Notes: generated from the sequence alone by a model not told the origin. Counted from the first letter of the stretch, positions 47,248 through 58,200 are shown. The stretch is DNA of 64,000 nt from Orientallactaga sibirica (GCA_036365145.1 JAEOAD010002373.1:62001-126000), one strand, 5' to 3'. Translations and numbers: made by a program.

Positions 47248-47770
47248 TGAGAGAGAGACAGAGTGTATAGGTGTACCAGGGCCTCCTACCACTGCAAATA
47301 AACTCCTGATACAGGCACCACTTTGTGAATCTGGCTTTATATGGGTACTGAGGAACCTGGCCCATCAGGCCTTGCAAGCAAGAGCCTTTAACTACTGAGG
47401 CATCTCTTCAGCCCCCTCCTCCTCCTTGTCAGCCAAACTGACTTTGGGGGGACAGCAGCTTCTTGTGATCCTTCTGCGATTCTTTCCGCAGCTGTTTGCC
47501 TGCAGCACTGGAGTTGATGGAGTTTGTCTTGGCCATAGAGCCGCAAATACTGGGCTTCTTTTTTATCGTTCTTTGGTGCCTTCAGTAACTCAGAAGGGTC
47601 AGATTTGTCATCAAATAACTGTTCAAATGGATTGGTGACCACACAGCCAAAGCCTTCCTGTAGGTGACCAAGAAATCCAAAAGTGCCTACTTCAGCTCTT
47701 CCCACAAAATGCCCGGCAGAGAGATGGGGAAGGGTCTTCTCTTCTGGTACCTGGCATGCATCCCCAGGTG
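46173..47770 (-). pseudogene. Serbp1: Processed pseudogene of SERBP1 (plasminogen activator inhibitor 1 mRNA-binding protein), split by a SINE
   Basis: SERBP1 is an mRNA- and ribosome-binding protein. The minus strand from about 47671 encodes [21 protein letters not shown], nearly identical to the SERBP1 N-terminus. Later come [46 protein letters not shown] and GQWKKGFVLHK in shifted frames. The start codon is TTT, there are several stops and frameshifts, and the C-terminal RGG region is deleted. The 3' UTR follows the known SERBP1 3' UTR as I recall it and ends in a decayed poly-A (T-rich plus strand, 46173-46197). Intron-less structure and tail mark an L1-mediated retrocopy. A DIP-like SINE (47186-47416) interrupts the coding part. 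Upper boundary approximate. Confidence 0.93.
47186..47416 (-). mobile_element. DIP-like SINE, antisense, inserted in the SERBP1 pseudogene
   Basis: (TTTA)n tail of about 58 bp, short GA segment, GTACCAGGGCCTCCTACC, GAATCTGGCTTTATATGG, head complement CATCTCTTCAGCC. It postdates the retrocopy. I could not see a clear duplication. Confidence 0.92.
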
Positions 47771-47804
47771 TCAATGCTTCACAGCATCCTGATTCTTATT
47801 ATGA

Positions 47805-47851
47805 TATTTTTAATTTTTATTATTTATTTGTAAAGAGAGAGAGAGAAAGAG

Positions 47852-47908
<57 letters not shown>

Positions 47909-48052
47909 GGTGCACCAGGGCCTCTGCTACTGCAAATGAATTCCAGACACATCACTTTGTGCATTTGGTTCTAAGTGGGTACTGGGAATCGAACCTGGGC
48001 TGTCAGACTTTCCAAGCAAGTGCCATAAACTGCTGAACCATCTCTCCAGCCC
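47805..48052 (-). mobile_element. DIP-like SINE, antisense, with (GA)n
   Basis: T-rich tail, GA array 47836-47904, GGGTGCACCAGGGCC, GAACCATCTCTCCAGCC. Confidence 0.93.
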
Positions 48053-48056
48053 TGTT

Positions 48057-48085
48057 GTTTTAATCTTAATTTTTAAAATTTATTT

Positions 48086-48123
<38 letters not shown>

Positions 48124-48168
48124 CACACCAGGGCCTCTTGCAGCTGCAAAGAAACTCCAGACATGTGC
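48057..48168 (-). mobile_element. DIP-like SINE fragment, antisense
   Basis: T-rich tail, (GA)n at 48089-48118, ACACCAGGGCCTCTTGCAGCTGC, CCAGACATGTGC; the head half is absent where L1 sequence begins. Confidence 0.82.
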
Positions 48169-48171
48169 TAC

Positions 48172-50645
48172 AATGGAAAGCAGAATCATTATCTGAATAT
48201 GATTCTGACTTGTTTCCCAGTTCCAGATATGGTTTCCTTTCCACTGAGCAGATCTGTTAGCCAATCCAAGAGCAGTTTGTTACCCACCATGGCTGTGTGC
48301 CATTATGGCACTTGTGTGAGCATCAAGTCAGGTTGTTGGCTTCTGAGTCGCTTAGACTTTGAGTTGCTTGGGCAGATGTTGGCCACCTTCCCCTGGTAGC
48401 TCATGCAGTGCTTTCCAGCACTAGATGGGCTAATTGTCTGGGGTCTGGCTCTCTTCCTGATTCCAACCAGCTCTCTCCATGGTCTGTACTGACAGCGTAT
48501 GGTGTCATCAACTGTAGGATTTTACCATTAACTTCTGGTGGGTAATCAAGTGTTCTGACAGAAGTCTGCCTTGTTTGTCTTGGGAGATCTAGCAGGTCTC
48601 TCTGATCATTGTGGATGGAAACAACATCCTGGTACAGAGAGTTACAGGCCAGAGCCAAGAGAAAAGAAAAAAGAAAAAGACAGAGAAGAAAGATAAATAG
48701 GAGAAATTTAAGGTTAGGTTTCATCTCATGCTCTCCAAGGCCCTTTGATTCAGGTGCTCCCCCTAAGGTCCTCTTGAAGGTTCTACCTTTTAGTCTGTCT
48801 TTCAGGCTATATGTTTCTATAGTATCAGTTCCATTTGGGTTCAGTTTTGTCTTCCCCCAAGCCCTACCCTCCCTATTGTCCAGGCCTCAAGATGCCATTC
48901 AGGTATGTCAGCAACTTGGTCTGATCCAGGTTAGGAACCACAGATGAGTGAGACCATGTGATGATTGTCTTTCTGTAATTGTGTGAGTTTGCTTATAATG
49001 ATCTCTTTCAAGTTCAACCATTTCTCTACAAATCACATTGTGTAATTTTTTTTTTACTGCTGAGTAGAATTGCATCATGTTGATATACCACATCTTGGTT
49101 ATCCATTTGTCCAATGATGGGCACCTGGGTTGATTCCAATTCTTAACTATTATGAATTGAGCAGCTATAAACATGGTTGAGCAAATATCTCTGAACTGAG
49201 ATGTGGAGCTTTTAGGTAAATGCCCAGTAACAGAATAACAGGTTCTGTTGGTAACTCTATATTCATCCTTTTCAGGAGTCTCCATATTGATTTCCATAGT
49301 GGTTGTGCCAGCTTATATTCCCACCAACAGTGAACGAGTGTTCCTATTTCTCCACATCCTCACCAACATTTACTTTCATTTGATATTTTAATGTTTGCTA
49401 TCCTTACTGGGGTTAGACGGAATCTCATAGTTGTTCTAATTTGCATTTCCCTAATAGTTAGGTTTGTTGAACATTTTCTTAAATGTGTGTTAGCCATTTG
49501 TAATTCTTCCTCTGAGAATTCCCTATTTAGTTCTCTGCCCCACTTTTGGAGTGGGTTGTTTTATTTTTTATTGTTTAGTTTTTTGAGTTCTTTATAGAAT
49601 CTAGATATTAGGCTCTGTCAGTGGTGTAGCTGGTAAAGATTTTTTCCTATTCAGTGGGTAATCTATTGGGACTGCTTATGGTATGTTTGTCTGTGAAAAT
49701 CTTTTTAGCTTCATGAGATCTTATTGATTGAGTGCTTGTTTAATTTCCTGGGCTATTGTAGTTTTGTTCAGGAATTCTTCCCAGTCTCATATCTTGGAGA
49801 ATGCCTCTTATTTTTTTCTTCCAGTAGTTGAAGAGTTTCAGGTCTTACATTGAGGTCTTTAATCCATTCGGACTTGATTTTTTTGTATGGGTCTTCAGTT
49901 ATGTTCCATTGCTCTATGTTTCTGTTTTTATTCCAATACCATGCTGTTTTTGTCACTATGGCTTTGTACTATAGCTTTAAATTGGGTATGGTGATACTGC
50001 CAGAGTTTTTTTTTTTCCCCCCTGAGGATATGTTTGGATATATGAGGCCTTCTGCCATTCCATATGAATTTTGAGATTATTTTTCAATCTCTGTGAAGAA
50101 TGATGCTGGTATTTTTATTGCATTAAATCTGAATATTGCTTTTGGTAGAATTGCCATTTTCACAATATTAATTCTATCTATCTGGGAGCATGGGAGATCT
50201 TTCCATTTTCTCAAGTCCTCCTCGATTTCTTTCTTGAGATTTAAAAAAAAAAGTTTTCATTATATAGGTCTTTCACATCCTTGGTTAGTGTTATTCCAAG
50301 GTATTTAATTTTTTTGTTGATATTGAAAATGGGACAGCCTCACTGATTTCTTTCTCTGTATATTTGTCCTTTGCAAATAGAAAAGCTACTGATTTTTGTG
50401 CATTGATTTTGTTTTTTGCTACTTTGCTGAAGGAATTTATCACCTTTAGATGGAGACTTTCAGGTATAGGATCATGTATTTTGCAAATAGAGCTAACATT
50501 ACTTCTTCTGTTCCAATTTGAATCCCTTTTATTTCTTTCTTCTACTTCTAGTACTATGTTGGTGAGAGTGTTGTCTGGCTTTTTCTGTCTTTCATTACAT
50601 CTCTCTGGCTTAACATCAACCCTAAGCATATGCCCAAGAAAGTGA
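48172..50645 (-). mobile_element. 5'-truncated L1 (type B 3' UTR), antisense
   Basis: 48172-48955 is the type B 3' UTR, as at 14431. From 48960 upward the complement encodes ORF2 backwards from its end: FIAAQFIIVKNWNQPRCPSLDKW, TKTAWYWNKNRNIEQWN, and at the upper end the RT block KINAQKSVAFLFAKDKYTEKEI. The FADD box is destroyed and the element is cut off inside the RT domain near 50640. About 50 codons present in the 608-8252 ORF2 after [19 protein letters not shown] are missing at about 49890. Frames are broken throughout. Confidence 0.92.
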
Positions 50646-50778
50646 TAGGTTCATATGATCACTGGCCTACCAGTTACTTGTAGACTGACTGGAACCCTTA
50701 ACCCTGTCCAGTGAAGCAGAGTGCCTTCCTGGTGAGCTCGCAACTTTTATTCCATACGGAAAATATTCCAATTCTTGG

Positions 50779-50959
50779 GGATGGAGAGATGGCTCAGTGC
50801 TAAGGAACTTGCCTGCAAAGCCTGAGGATGTGATGTCCATTCCCCAGTACTCATTCATCTGGAGTTCCTTTTCAGTGGCTAGAGGCCCTGGTGTGACCAT
50901 TCTTTCTCTGTCTGCTTCTCTCTCTCAAATATATAAATGAATGAAATAAAAAAAAAAAA
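50779..50959 (+). mobile_element. DIP-like SINE
   Basis: GGGGATGGAGAGATGGCTCAG head, CATTCCCCAGTACTCATTC, CATCTGGAGTTCC, CT-rich segment and A-rich tail. About 30 bp between B box and body are missing. Confidence 0.9.
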
Positions 50960-51149
50960 TCCCACACTTCTGCTCTCCTCAAAGTTCTACTGGTAACTCA
51001 CAGGTGATTTTTCCTATTTTTCTTCACCAAATTTGCATATTTTCTCATAGATGGATGCAAGTGGATTCATTACTCTTTCATTCTCCTGAACAATGAATGA
51101 ACTTTCTTCTTACAACCTAAAGCCCAGGTTTCCACCTCTTGCCTTTTAA

Positions 51150-51274
51150 TTATATTACTTCTTTTCCTCTTCCTCCACTCTCCTGCTCCTTCTTCTCCTA
51201 TGCTTATTCTTCTTCTTCTCTCTCTTCCCCTTCTCTTCTTCCTCCATCTCCCCTTCTTTTCCTCCTTCTTCTGT
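51150..51274. repeat. Imperfect (CTT)n/(CCT)n polypyrimidine tract
   Basis: Roughly 125 bp dominated by CTTCTT and CCTC units on the plus strand, with scattered purines, directly ahead of an antisense B1. Confidence 0.8.
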
Positions 51275-51431
51275 GTCTTTTTTTGTTCTTTTCTTGAGGT
51301 AGGATCTCACTTTAGCTCATGCTGACTTGGAGTTCACTCTGTAGTCCAGGATGGTCTTTGAATGCATGTTGATCTTCCTACCTCAGCCTCCTGAGTGCTG
51401 GCATGAAAGTTGTAAGCTACCACACCTGGTT
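51275..51431 (-). mobile_element. B1 SINE, antisense, diverged
   Basis: TTGAGGTAGGATCTCACTTTAGC, GACTTGGAGTTCACTCTGTAG, GTGCTGGCATGAAAG, ACCTGG. 51432-51892 afterwards holds nothing recognised. Confidence 0.87.
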
Positions 51432-51888
51432 CTTCTACGGATCTCATTTATAACTTTAGATGCTAGATGTGAATTCTTTTCCCATGTAGGAAGAGGAAAT
51501 GGAATTTTCTGGCACTTTTCCCATCAGCACTCACTACTGTAAACTACATGCATCTTTACTGTCAAAGTATACAGTTGACATCATATTATACAAATGTAAT
51601 TTCCTTAGGTGCTTTATAGACTAAATGCTGGAGGCAAAGAGTTTTGGAATACTTTTAAGATTATAAATATTATTTACCATGGAATCAAATACTGTAATTG
51701 GATTTACGGCCAATAAATATAACAGTATGTCACTAAAACTGTTTCCTTGATAGAATGCTCCAAATATCAAGATGAAAGGTGTTATATTTCATCATTTGTT
51801 CAAAATGATATTTAATTTCAGTTTATTTCCTATTTCAGCCTTGAGCTACTTAGTGCATAGTTCATCTGACATTTCAAATTGACTTCTC

Positions 51889-51892
<4 letters not shown>

Positions 51893-51922
<30 letters not shown>

Positions 51923-52060
51923 CGAGGTAGGGTCTCACTCTAGCCCAGGCTGACGTGGAATTCACTCTGTATTCTCAGGGTGGCCTTGAACTCCTGGCGA
52001 TCCTCCTACCTCTGCCTCCCAAGTGCTGAGATTAAAGGTGTGCACCACCACGCCCAGCTG
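51893..52060 (-). mobile_element. B1 SINE, antisense
   Basis: T23 tail, TCGAGGTAGGGTCTCACTC, GTGCTGAGATTAAAGG, ends CACGCCCAGC. Confidence 0.93.
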
Positions 52061-52120
52061 TTTTTTTTTTTTTTCTCAAAAACTACATTACCAAGATCTT
52101 TTACTTATTAAACACATAGT

Positions 52121-52325
52121 CTAGGGCTGTGGAGATGGCTCAGTTGTTAAAGGCATTTGCTTGCAATGTCTGTCAGCCCAGGTTCAACTATCTAGCACCC
52201 ATGTAAAGTCAGATCCAAAGTTGCTCATGCATTAAGTGTTTGTTTGCAGTGGCAAGAAACCCTGGTGTGCATGTGTTCACACACATGCACGCCCCCCAAC
52301 ACACATTAGTAAACAAAAATAAACA
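52121..52325 (+). mobile_element. DIP-like SINE, diverged
   Basis: AGGGCTGTGGAGATGGCTCAG head, CAGGTTCAACTATC B box, GTTTGCAGTGGCAAG body, and a (CACA)-rich end in place of the usual CT tract. Confidence 0.85.
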
Positions 52326-52498
52326 ACACATATTCCATTATGATTTCATCTAATTCTGTCAATTTTCTTGGCATTTTCTAATACTGTTCTTTTCTAAATC
52401 CATTGACTTCAAGCTTGTTTCATAGCTATGACATTGAATCTCCTTTTTAGAAAGCTCCTGTGTTGCCTTACCCTTTTTTGGATCATTTTTCTTTCTTT

Positions 52499-52702
52499 TA
52501 AAATATTTTATTTATTTATTTATTTGAAAGCAGAGAGAGATAGAAGAAAGACAGAGAGAATGGGTGTGCCAGAGCCTCTTACCACTGCAAATGAACTCCA
52601 GATGCATCTTATGCATCTGGTTTTATGTGATAGTGGGGAATTAAACGAGGGTCCTTAGGCATTGCAGGCAAGCACCTTAATCATTGAGCCATCTTTCCAT
52701 CC
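52499..52702 (-). mobile_element. DIP-like SINE, antisense
   Basis: (TTTA)n tail, short GA segment, GGGTGTGCCAGAGCCTC, GCAGGCAAGCACCTTAATC, GAGCCATCTTTCCATCC. Confidence 0.92.
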
Positions 52703-52904
52703 CTCTTTATATTTTCTTATTGGTATTTTCTTCTTTAGTTTGCTAGAGTGGATCACCCAGAAACTTTCAGGAAAAATGGATGAAAATTTAAATTTATGAC
52801 CTTCTATTTATCTGGATCTTACACAAGGTCCTTTGTTTCTCTCTTTTCTTTAATTCTGTCAGCTTTGGACTTCAGTTTGAAGGCATTTGTCTTTCTACAG
52901 CTTT

Positions 52905-52908
<4 letters not shown>

Positions 52909-52946
<38 letters not shown>
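52909..52946. repeat. (TG)n microsatellite
   Basis: About 19 uninterrupted TG units. Confidence 0.96.
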
Positions 52947-52952
<6 letters not shown>

Positions 52953-53073
52953 AGTGTGCATGTATGTGTGTGTTTCTTTTTGTTTTGTTGTTCTCTGCTT
53001 TCTCTTCTATCATCACATTAATTCAATGTTGGATGTCTAGAGTTGACTCCATAAAACATTTTTTAAATTATAT

Positions 53074-53077
<4 letters not shown>

Positions 53078-53118
<41 letters not shown>

Positions 53119-53260
53119 AAACCAAGGCCTCTTGCCACTACAAATGTTAGACACTATGCCACTTTCTGCATTCAGCTTATGTGGTTGACTAGGGAACTGA
53201 ACTTGGCCTGACAGGCTTTATAGGCAAGCACCTCTAACTGCTAAGCCATCTTCCCAGCCC
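53078..53260 (-). mobile_element. DIP-like SINE, antisense, with (TG)n in place of (GA)n
   Basis: A (TG)n run (53078-53116) leads into AAGGCCTCTTGCCACTAC, CATTCAGCTTATGTGG, TAAGCCATCTTCCCAGCC. Confidence 0.85.
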
Positions 53261-53329
53261 CCTAACATATTTAAATTTCTTTTTAAAATTAAATATCATT
53301 TTAATTCTACTTTTTCTTTCTTACTGTTT

Positions 53330-53468
53330 TGGGGAAGGAGGGCATTGAGATAGGATTTCAAGTAGCCTAGGCTGGCCAAAAGCTCTAGGTAGCTGATGCT
53401 AAACTTTTGATCCTCCTGCCTCTGTCTCCCTAGTGCTGTGGTTACAGGCATGTGCCCATGTCTGGCTT
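53330..53468 (-). mobile_element. Old B1/proto-B1 SINE, antisense
   Basis: TTGAGATAGGATTTCAAG, CCTAGGCTGGCC, TGATCCTCCTGCCTCTG, GTGCTGTGGTTACAGGCATG. It reads closer to the ancestral form than the other copies. Confidence 0.78.
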
Positions 53469-53924
53469 AGATGTGATTTTATTTATTGTTTTCCATTCAT
53501 ATTGTTGGATGTGAACTCAAATTTTATTCCAGCCCATCTGATGTTCACCCTACACCCACTTTCTTCTCATGCCTTTGCACAATATCATGGCAGGAATTCA
53601 GTAAGGGAATGAATTCACATGTGATGTTCATGTAATCACAGTGCATCAAACAATGCTCATATGTCACATTACTAGTCTTACATGATTAAGTGACTCCTGT
53701 GTCAGACATGGTTATTGAAGCTGGATATGCTTTACTGAACAGGGCAAGTAAGTGCCCTGTTCTTAGAAACTTAAGCCCTCTGCAATGGAAGGAGGGGAAA
53801 CAAATAAATATTAAATGTGCTCCAAAGTGCATTCATATTGTCCAAAATGCTTTCAGTCATAAAATTAGTGGATATATGAATAATTAACAGATTATATTAT
53901 AATACTGCTATACAGATAATTAAA

Positions 53925-54410
53925 ATGATAATGATGTGAGGGAGAGTGGTTAGATAATCACTTTAGATTGGATTGTCAGGTACAGATTGCTTAAGCAGGT
54001 GACACTGAACTTGAAATTTCAGTGGACAAGAGAGTAGTGATGCAGATAGAACAGCTGGCTGTGCAAAGCTCTCATGTGGAAATAAGCTGGAGCAGTGACT
54101 CCGTAATGCATATGAGAAGATGGAGTGATCAAGATCAGAAATATAGGCAGACACCCAGATCTTTTTAAGTCATGGAAAGAATTTAGATTTTCTTCTAAGT
54201 AGGATGGCAAATTACTAAGAGATTGAAAGGAGGGAAATGATATGATCTGATTTGTTTTAGGAAGATAGCTTTAGCCGCCATATGAAGAATAGATTGCAGA
54301 GGTCCTGGAACAGAAGCAGGGAACCACTAAGACATGATGGTGGCTTTGAACAGATCTGAGGTGGAAATTAGTGGAGTTTGAGATTATTGGTTCAATTCTG
54401 TTAAAACTTT
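53925..54410 (+). repeat. Ancient mammalian interspersed repeat, family not named (tentative)
   Basis: The succession CATGGAAAGAATTTAGATTTTCTTCTAAG, GGAGGGAAATGATATGATCTGATTTG, AGATAGCTTTAGCCGCC, AGAATAGATTGCAGAGG resembles a repeat common across placental genomes that reads in the same order. I recognise the text but cannot name the family. 53469-53924 before it holds nothing recognised. Confidence 0.45.
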
Positions 54411-54654
54411 TGATGACTTTTCTATCCAAGCAGCTTGCATAGCACTTTTCAGAACTATGAAAGATAGCCAGTCTGGAGGAAGCTTCCAGCTCAGTTCCAG
54501 TTTGATGTCTGTATGTCCTATGTAAGCAATAGTATCATACTATCCAGCTTTCATGGGCAACCAAAAAAATTTTGCCCTAATTTTTGTCACTGACAGTAGT
54601 GAATCCCAGTAATCCCATCACAATTATTTTATAGCTACAATCACATGTCACCAG

Positions 54655-54757
54655 AGATGTCTTTGTGTTTGTAGCAGCGCTGGTGATTAAACTCAGGGCC
54701 TTGTGCACACTAGGCAAACACTCTACCACTGAGCCACATTTCCAACTCACTCACATT
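54655..54757 (-). mobile_element. ID-type SINE, antisense
   Basis: Complement begins GAGTTGGAAATGTGGCTCAGTGGTAGAGTG, with CTAGTGTGCACAAGGCCCTGAG and GGTTTAATCACC-like B box, the BC1/ID pattern. 54758-55384 afterwards holds nothing recognised. Confidence 0.8.
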
Positions 54758-55384
54758 TTAAATACTTCTACGTAAAGAAATCCAAGAATTCCTTCCAGCT
54801 ACATATATAGTAACAAGATTTGGAATTCAGATTCAGAAACCTTGAGTTCAACTTCTGGTTCTGCTTCACCCATTCCATGGGTGACTAAAGGTCTTTATTT
54901 CTTTAAACCTAAAACACCTAGTTAACAATTTTTTTTTTGCTAACAAAATTTTATGTGATCGTGAATGTTATATGTGAAAAGAACTTGCACACCATGAAGT
55001 ATGCAAAAGTGCTACTATCCTAGCACAGCTCTGAGCTTTAACTGCAGTATGGGTAGGGTTGTGAACTTTTCATCTATAGCAACAGTTTGTTCCTCATGGT
55101 ATTCTGAATGAGGGCAGGCTTATTACTATATCAGTTTCACATGAGAAAATGGGAGATGCTACATTCTGGTTTATCACAGAGGCCACACCTGGCTCTTTGC
55201 CCCTATAGTCAAATATAATACAATCATACAATGCATACAACAAAATCACCACAGTGCTTCAGAACTCTGTAAATTATAATTATTGCACTATTTATAGGAT
55301 ATGAATTAGTGCAAAATATGTGCCTGGCACAGTTAGGACACAGGTAGGCTACAGTTAGGAAAGGGGCAGGATCAGTCTAGCTTT

Positions 55385-55531
55385 TAACTAATTATGCTGG
55401 TAAAAATTTTTTTTTAAAGATTTTTTTAAATAAGGAAAAAATGCCGCATGCTTGAACAATGTGATGAACTTTTATCTAATTACTCTGTGTGAATTGGTAA
55501 ATCAGAAAATATATAGGTTATCTTACATTTT
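55385..55531 (-). repeat. Duplicate of MaLR internal sequence, outside the LTR
   Basis: TTTTAACTAATTATGCTGG, TTTTTTTAAATAAGGAAAAAATG, TTGAACAATGTGA, ACTTTTATCTAATTA, TTGGTAAATC, TTATCTTACATTTT recur in the same order at 55891-56137. It abuts the 3' end of the LTR at 55532, on the side where flanking genomic DNA would be expected. Confidence 0.85.
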
Positions 55532-56520
55532 TGTTGCAGTCAGGTTCACATTGCTGGCAGAAATCACCCGACTAAAAGCAGCTTGTGGGAAAAAAAGAGG
55601 TTTATTTTGGCTTACAGGCTCAGGGGGAAGCTCCATGATGGCGATGGCATGAGCAGAGGGTGGACATCACTCTCTGGTCAACATAAGGTGGACAACAGCA
55701 ACAGGAGAGTGTGCCAAACACTGGCAAGGAGAAGCTGGCTATAGTTAGGAGTTGCCATCAGCTGGGAACCTAGCATTCAGAACACTTGAAGTTTATGGGG
55801 GACACCTGAATCAAACCACCACATTCCGCCCTGGCCCCCATAAACTGCAGGTAAAATGCAATGCATTCAAATTTAAAAGTCCCCATAGTTTTTTAACTAA
55901 TTAATGCTGGTAAAAGAATAAACATTTTTTTTAAAGAAATATTTTTTTAAATAAGGAAAAAATGTAATTCCAATCCAACAACTAGTCTTGAACAATGTGA
56001 GTCCTGAAAACTTTTATCTAATTATCTCCACTGTGTGATGGGATTGGTAAATCCATGGCCATTTCCAAAACAAAATAAAAATATGACCCTCTCTTTCCTG
56101 TTATACAATTTTTTTAATTACAGTTATCTTACATTTTATAATATAGTTATTCTTTAGTAAATGTTTTATTACTTCAAAGTTTATGTTTTCAAAGAAAAAT
56201 ACCCTGCACATCCTTTCAGCCCAGTCCTTCACCCTCATAAGCCAAACCTAGTTCATAGTTTCAACCAGACAGTCCATTTATTTTCTTGCAAGGCATGTCT
56301 TAGGCCAAGATTTCAAAATTCCTCTTGAAAATCAGCTCCAAAAGGCACAGTCAGGTTCTAGCAGCTTATTTCTCCTTTCTTAGTATTTGTAGATATTCAA
56401 ACACATTCAAGCCTTTAATCATGTTTAAAGACAACAGTCAAATAATGGAAGCACCCATAAGCCCGCCCCAACAATACTCTGCCTCCAGGAGGTATTAATT
56501 CCTTATATTTTCAAAACAGT
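55532..56520 (-). mobile_element. Antisense MaLR element: 3' LTR, shortened internal region, partial 5' LTR
   Basis: The LTR at 55532-55823 complements to TGTGGTGGTTTGATTCAGG...CCTGACTGCAACA, the family at 22851/24675, lacking about 55 bp. Next come the purine tract complement and internal sequence shared with the 22851 element (CCCCATAG; CATTTCCAAAACAAAATAAAAATATGACCCTCTCTTTCC; AAGATTTCAAAATTCCTCTTGAAAATCAGCTCC). GGCCCGCCC-type and TCTGCCTCCAGGAGGTATTAATTCC at 56460-56510 are a 5' LTR remnant. No coding content. Confidence 0.82.
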
Positions 56521-56663
56521 TAGTTTTGGGGACAGGATGGAATTTTATTACTTAAATGTTTTCAGCTTTAGCTTTAAATTTCAAAGACATTATTTTCTTT
56601 CAAAACAACATGTTCAGATTTGGATATTCAAACACATTCAAGCCTTTAATCATGTTTAAAGAC
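56392..56663. repeat. 41-bp exact direct repeat, two copies 231 bp apart
   Basis: Copies at 56392-56432 and 56623-56663, both running from GATATTCAAACAC to GTTTAAAGAC. A shorter repeat, AACAACATGTTCAGAT, is at 56605-56620 and 56714-56729. Together they suggest local duplications beside the MaLR remnant. Confidence 0.9.
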
Positions 56664-56729
56664 CTCAAATTTTATATTTTATAGTAGTTGACAAAAACTT
56701 TACTTTTAAAATAAACAACATGTTCAGAT

Positions 56730-57467
56730 GGGTTTCCTAAGTATAGATTTTTATAATTATAGTACCACAAAAACTGGATTTCCACAGCTTGAGGTAACAT
56801 CTCATCTTACCTGCCAAATGAAGGTTGCATTGTATATTTAAGATAATTTTCTTCAGTTCCCTATTATACAAATTAATCTTTTTCTGCACAGATTCTTCTA
56901 TGACACATAGATGATTATGCAAGCCCATTTCTGCAAGAGAATTGTTCAGTGATATTATCAGCCAAAATTGTAGGTTGAGGTCAAGTGATGTCAAGCCATT
57001 ATTTAAAGAAGAAAGACAAAGGGAAAGAGACAAATTGGAGAGAAGAAATTTAATACATTTTGGCAACATATGTAGGAAGGTCAGTGAAGGATACCAGGCT
57101 GGAGTGATGTCATTACAATTGGCTTCAGTTCAGAAGTGGCAGGGTGGCAGTTAGCCAAAAAGGCACTTTGATACTGTTTGTTTATATATTCTATTTAGCT
57201 ATCCATATCCAGAAATGGAGATTACAGCCGATAATTTTAGGGTAGATGGCTGATTATTGTGATTACTGCATTGTTTCAAGCTTTGTTTCTAAAATGCAAT
57301 GTCTTTACGTTGTTGTAGAACTTTCCTTCTTAAGACACATTTCTTCCACGTATGTAGGGCCTTCTGCAAGCTAAGGAACATCCGCAAGCTGCTGTAGAAG
57401 GATTTGTTTGATGGGGTGATGCGGCTGCAGGTTTGAGTTTTAAGGACATAGTTAGAAAAGATTACCA
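56730..57467. other. Single-copy or unassigned DNA
   Basis: Nothing recognised. Confidence 0.45.
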
Positions 57468-57785
57468 TGTGTTTTAGTTACCTCTTTCTTCCTTGGACCA
57501 CACCCTAACAGAAAGCAGCTTATGGAAGGAAAGGGTTTGTTTTCAGTTTACGGACTCCAGGGGAAGCTTCATCATGGCAGAAGAAGCTGGCTCACTTCAT
57601 CATACATCCATAGCAGAGAGAGAACAAACAGCTAGGGCTCAAGCTAGCTCTGGACGCACACTAGGGCTAGACCCAAGACGGGCCTCTAGTGACACACCTC
57701 CTCTAGCGGGTGGAGACTAAGTAGGAACATTAATCAAAAATACCAGAGGCTATGAGGCCGTTTACATTTAAACCACCTCACCACA
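57468..57785 (-). mobile_element. Solo MaLR-like LTR, antisense
   Basis: 318 bp whose complement runs from TGTGGTGAGGTGGTTTAAATG to GGTAACTAAAACACA (TG...CA). The core TTTGTTTTCAGTTTACGGACTCCAGGGGAAG and GCTTCATCATGGCAGAAG have the MaLR arrangement, like CTCCATGATGGCGATGGC at 55632. No duplication or internal region is visible. Confidence 0.75.
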
Positions 57786-58200
57786 ATCTTCTAAAAGTAT
57801 TCTGTGGCTGGTCAAGTTCAGCCCCTGGAACTTGGTATCAGGGCAAGCCTCTTCCTAAGACAGCCCCAGCCCTAACCATCCAGATCTCCCTCTGGTTTAC
57901 CTAAGCTGGAAGACAGCCCACCATTACAAGGTGGGAGGGGAGGGCAGGCTCTCTGACCTCTTGGGAACTTCCAGTGTGGGTGAGATTTTTTCTTGGATGG
58001 GTATGGCCCAGGCCCTGACCCAAGCCCAGCCAGGAGTGCCTCCTAGCCCCAGGTAGGCGCTTTTACCCCCTCCAGCTCTCCACATGGCATGCTCCTTGAA
58101 CTTTCCTTTCTCTTTTTCTTTGCACAGTTTTTCCAGGCCCTCGCTGCCTTTCCTTGGCTCTGTACTTCCCTCAATAAATAATTTAATTAAAAAAGTATTA
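57786..58200. other. GC-rich unassigned block ending in CAATAAATAA
   Basis: Markedly richer in G and C than its surroundings: CCCCAGCCC, GGTGGGAGGGGAGGGCAGG, GCCCAGGCCCTGACCC, CCCCAGGTAGG. It ends with TTCCCTCAATAAATAATTTAATT. The composition and terminal AATAAA recall an LTR or a transcript 3' end, but no family is recognised. 58201-58586 holds nothing. Confidence 0.5.

Noticed and set aside
47683..48036. 117-codon frame crossing the SERBP1 pseudogene edge and a SINE
   Set aside because: Antisense to the retrocopy and running through a GA array; no coding meaning.
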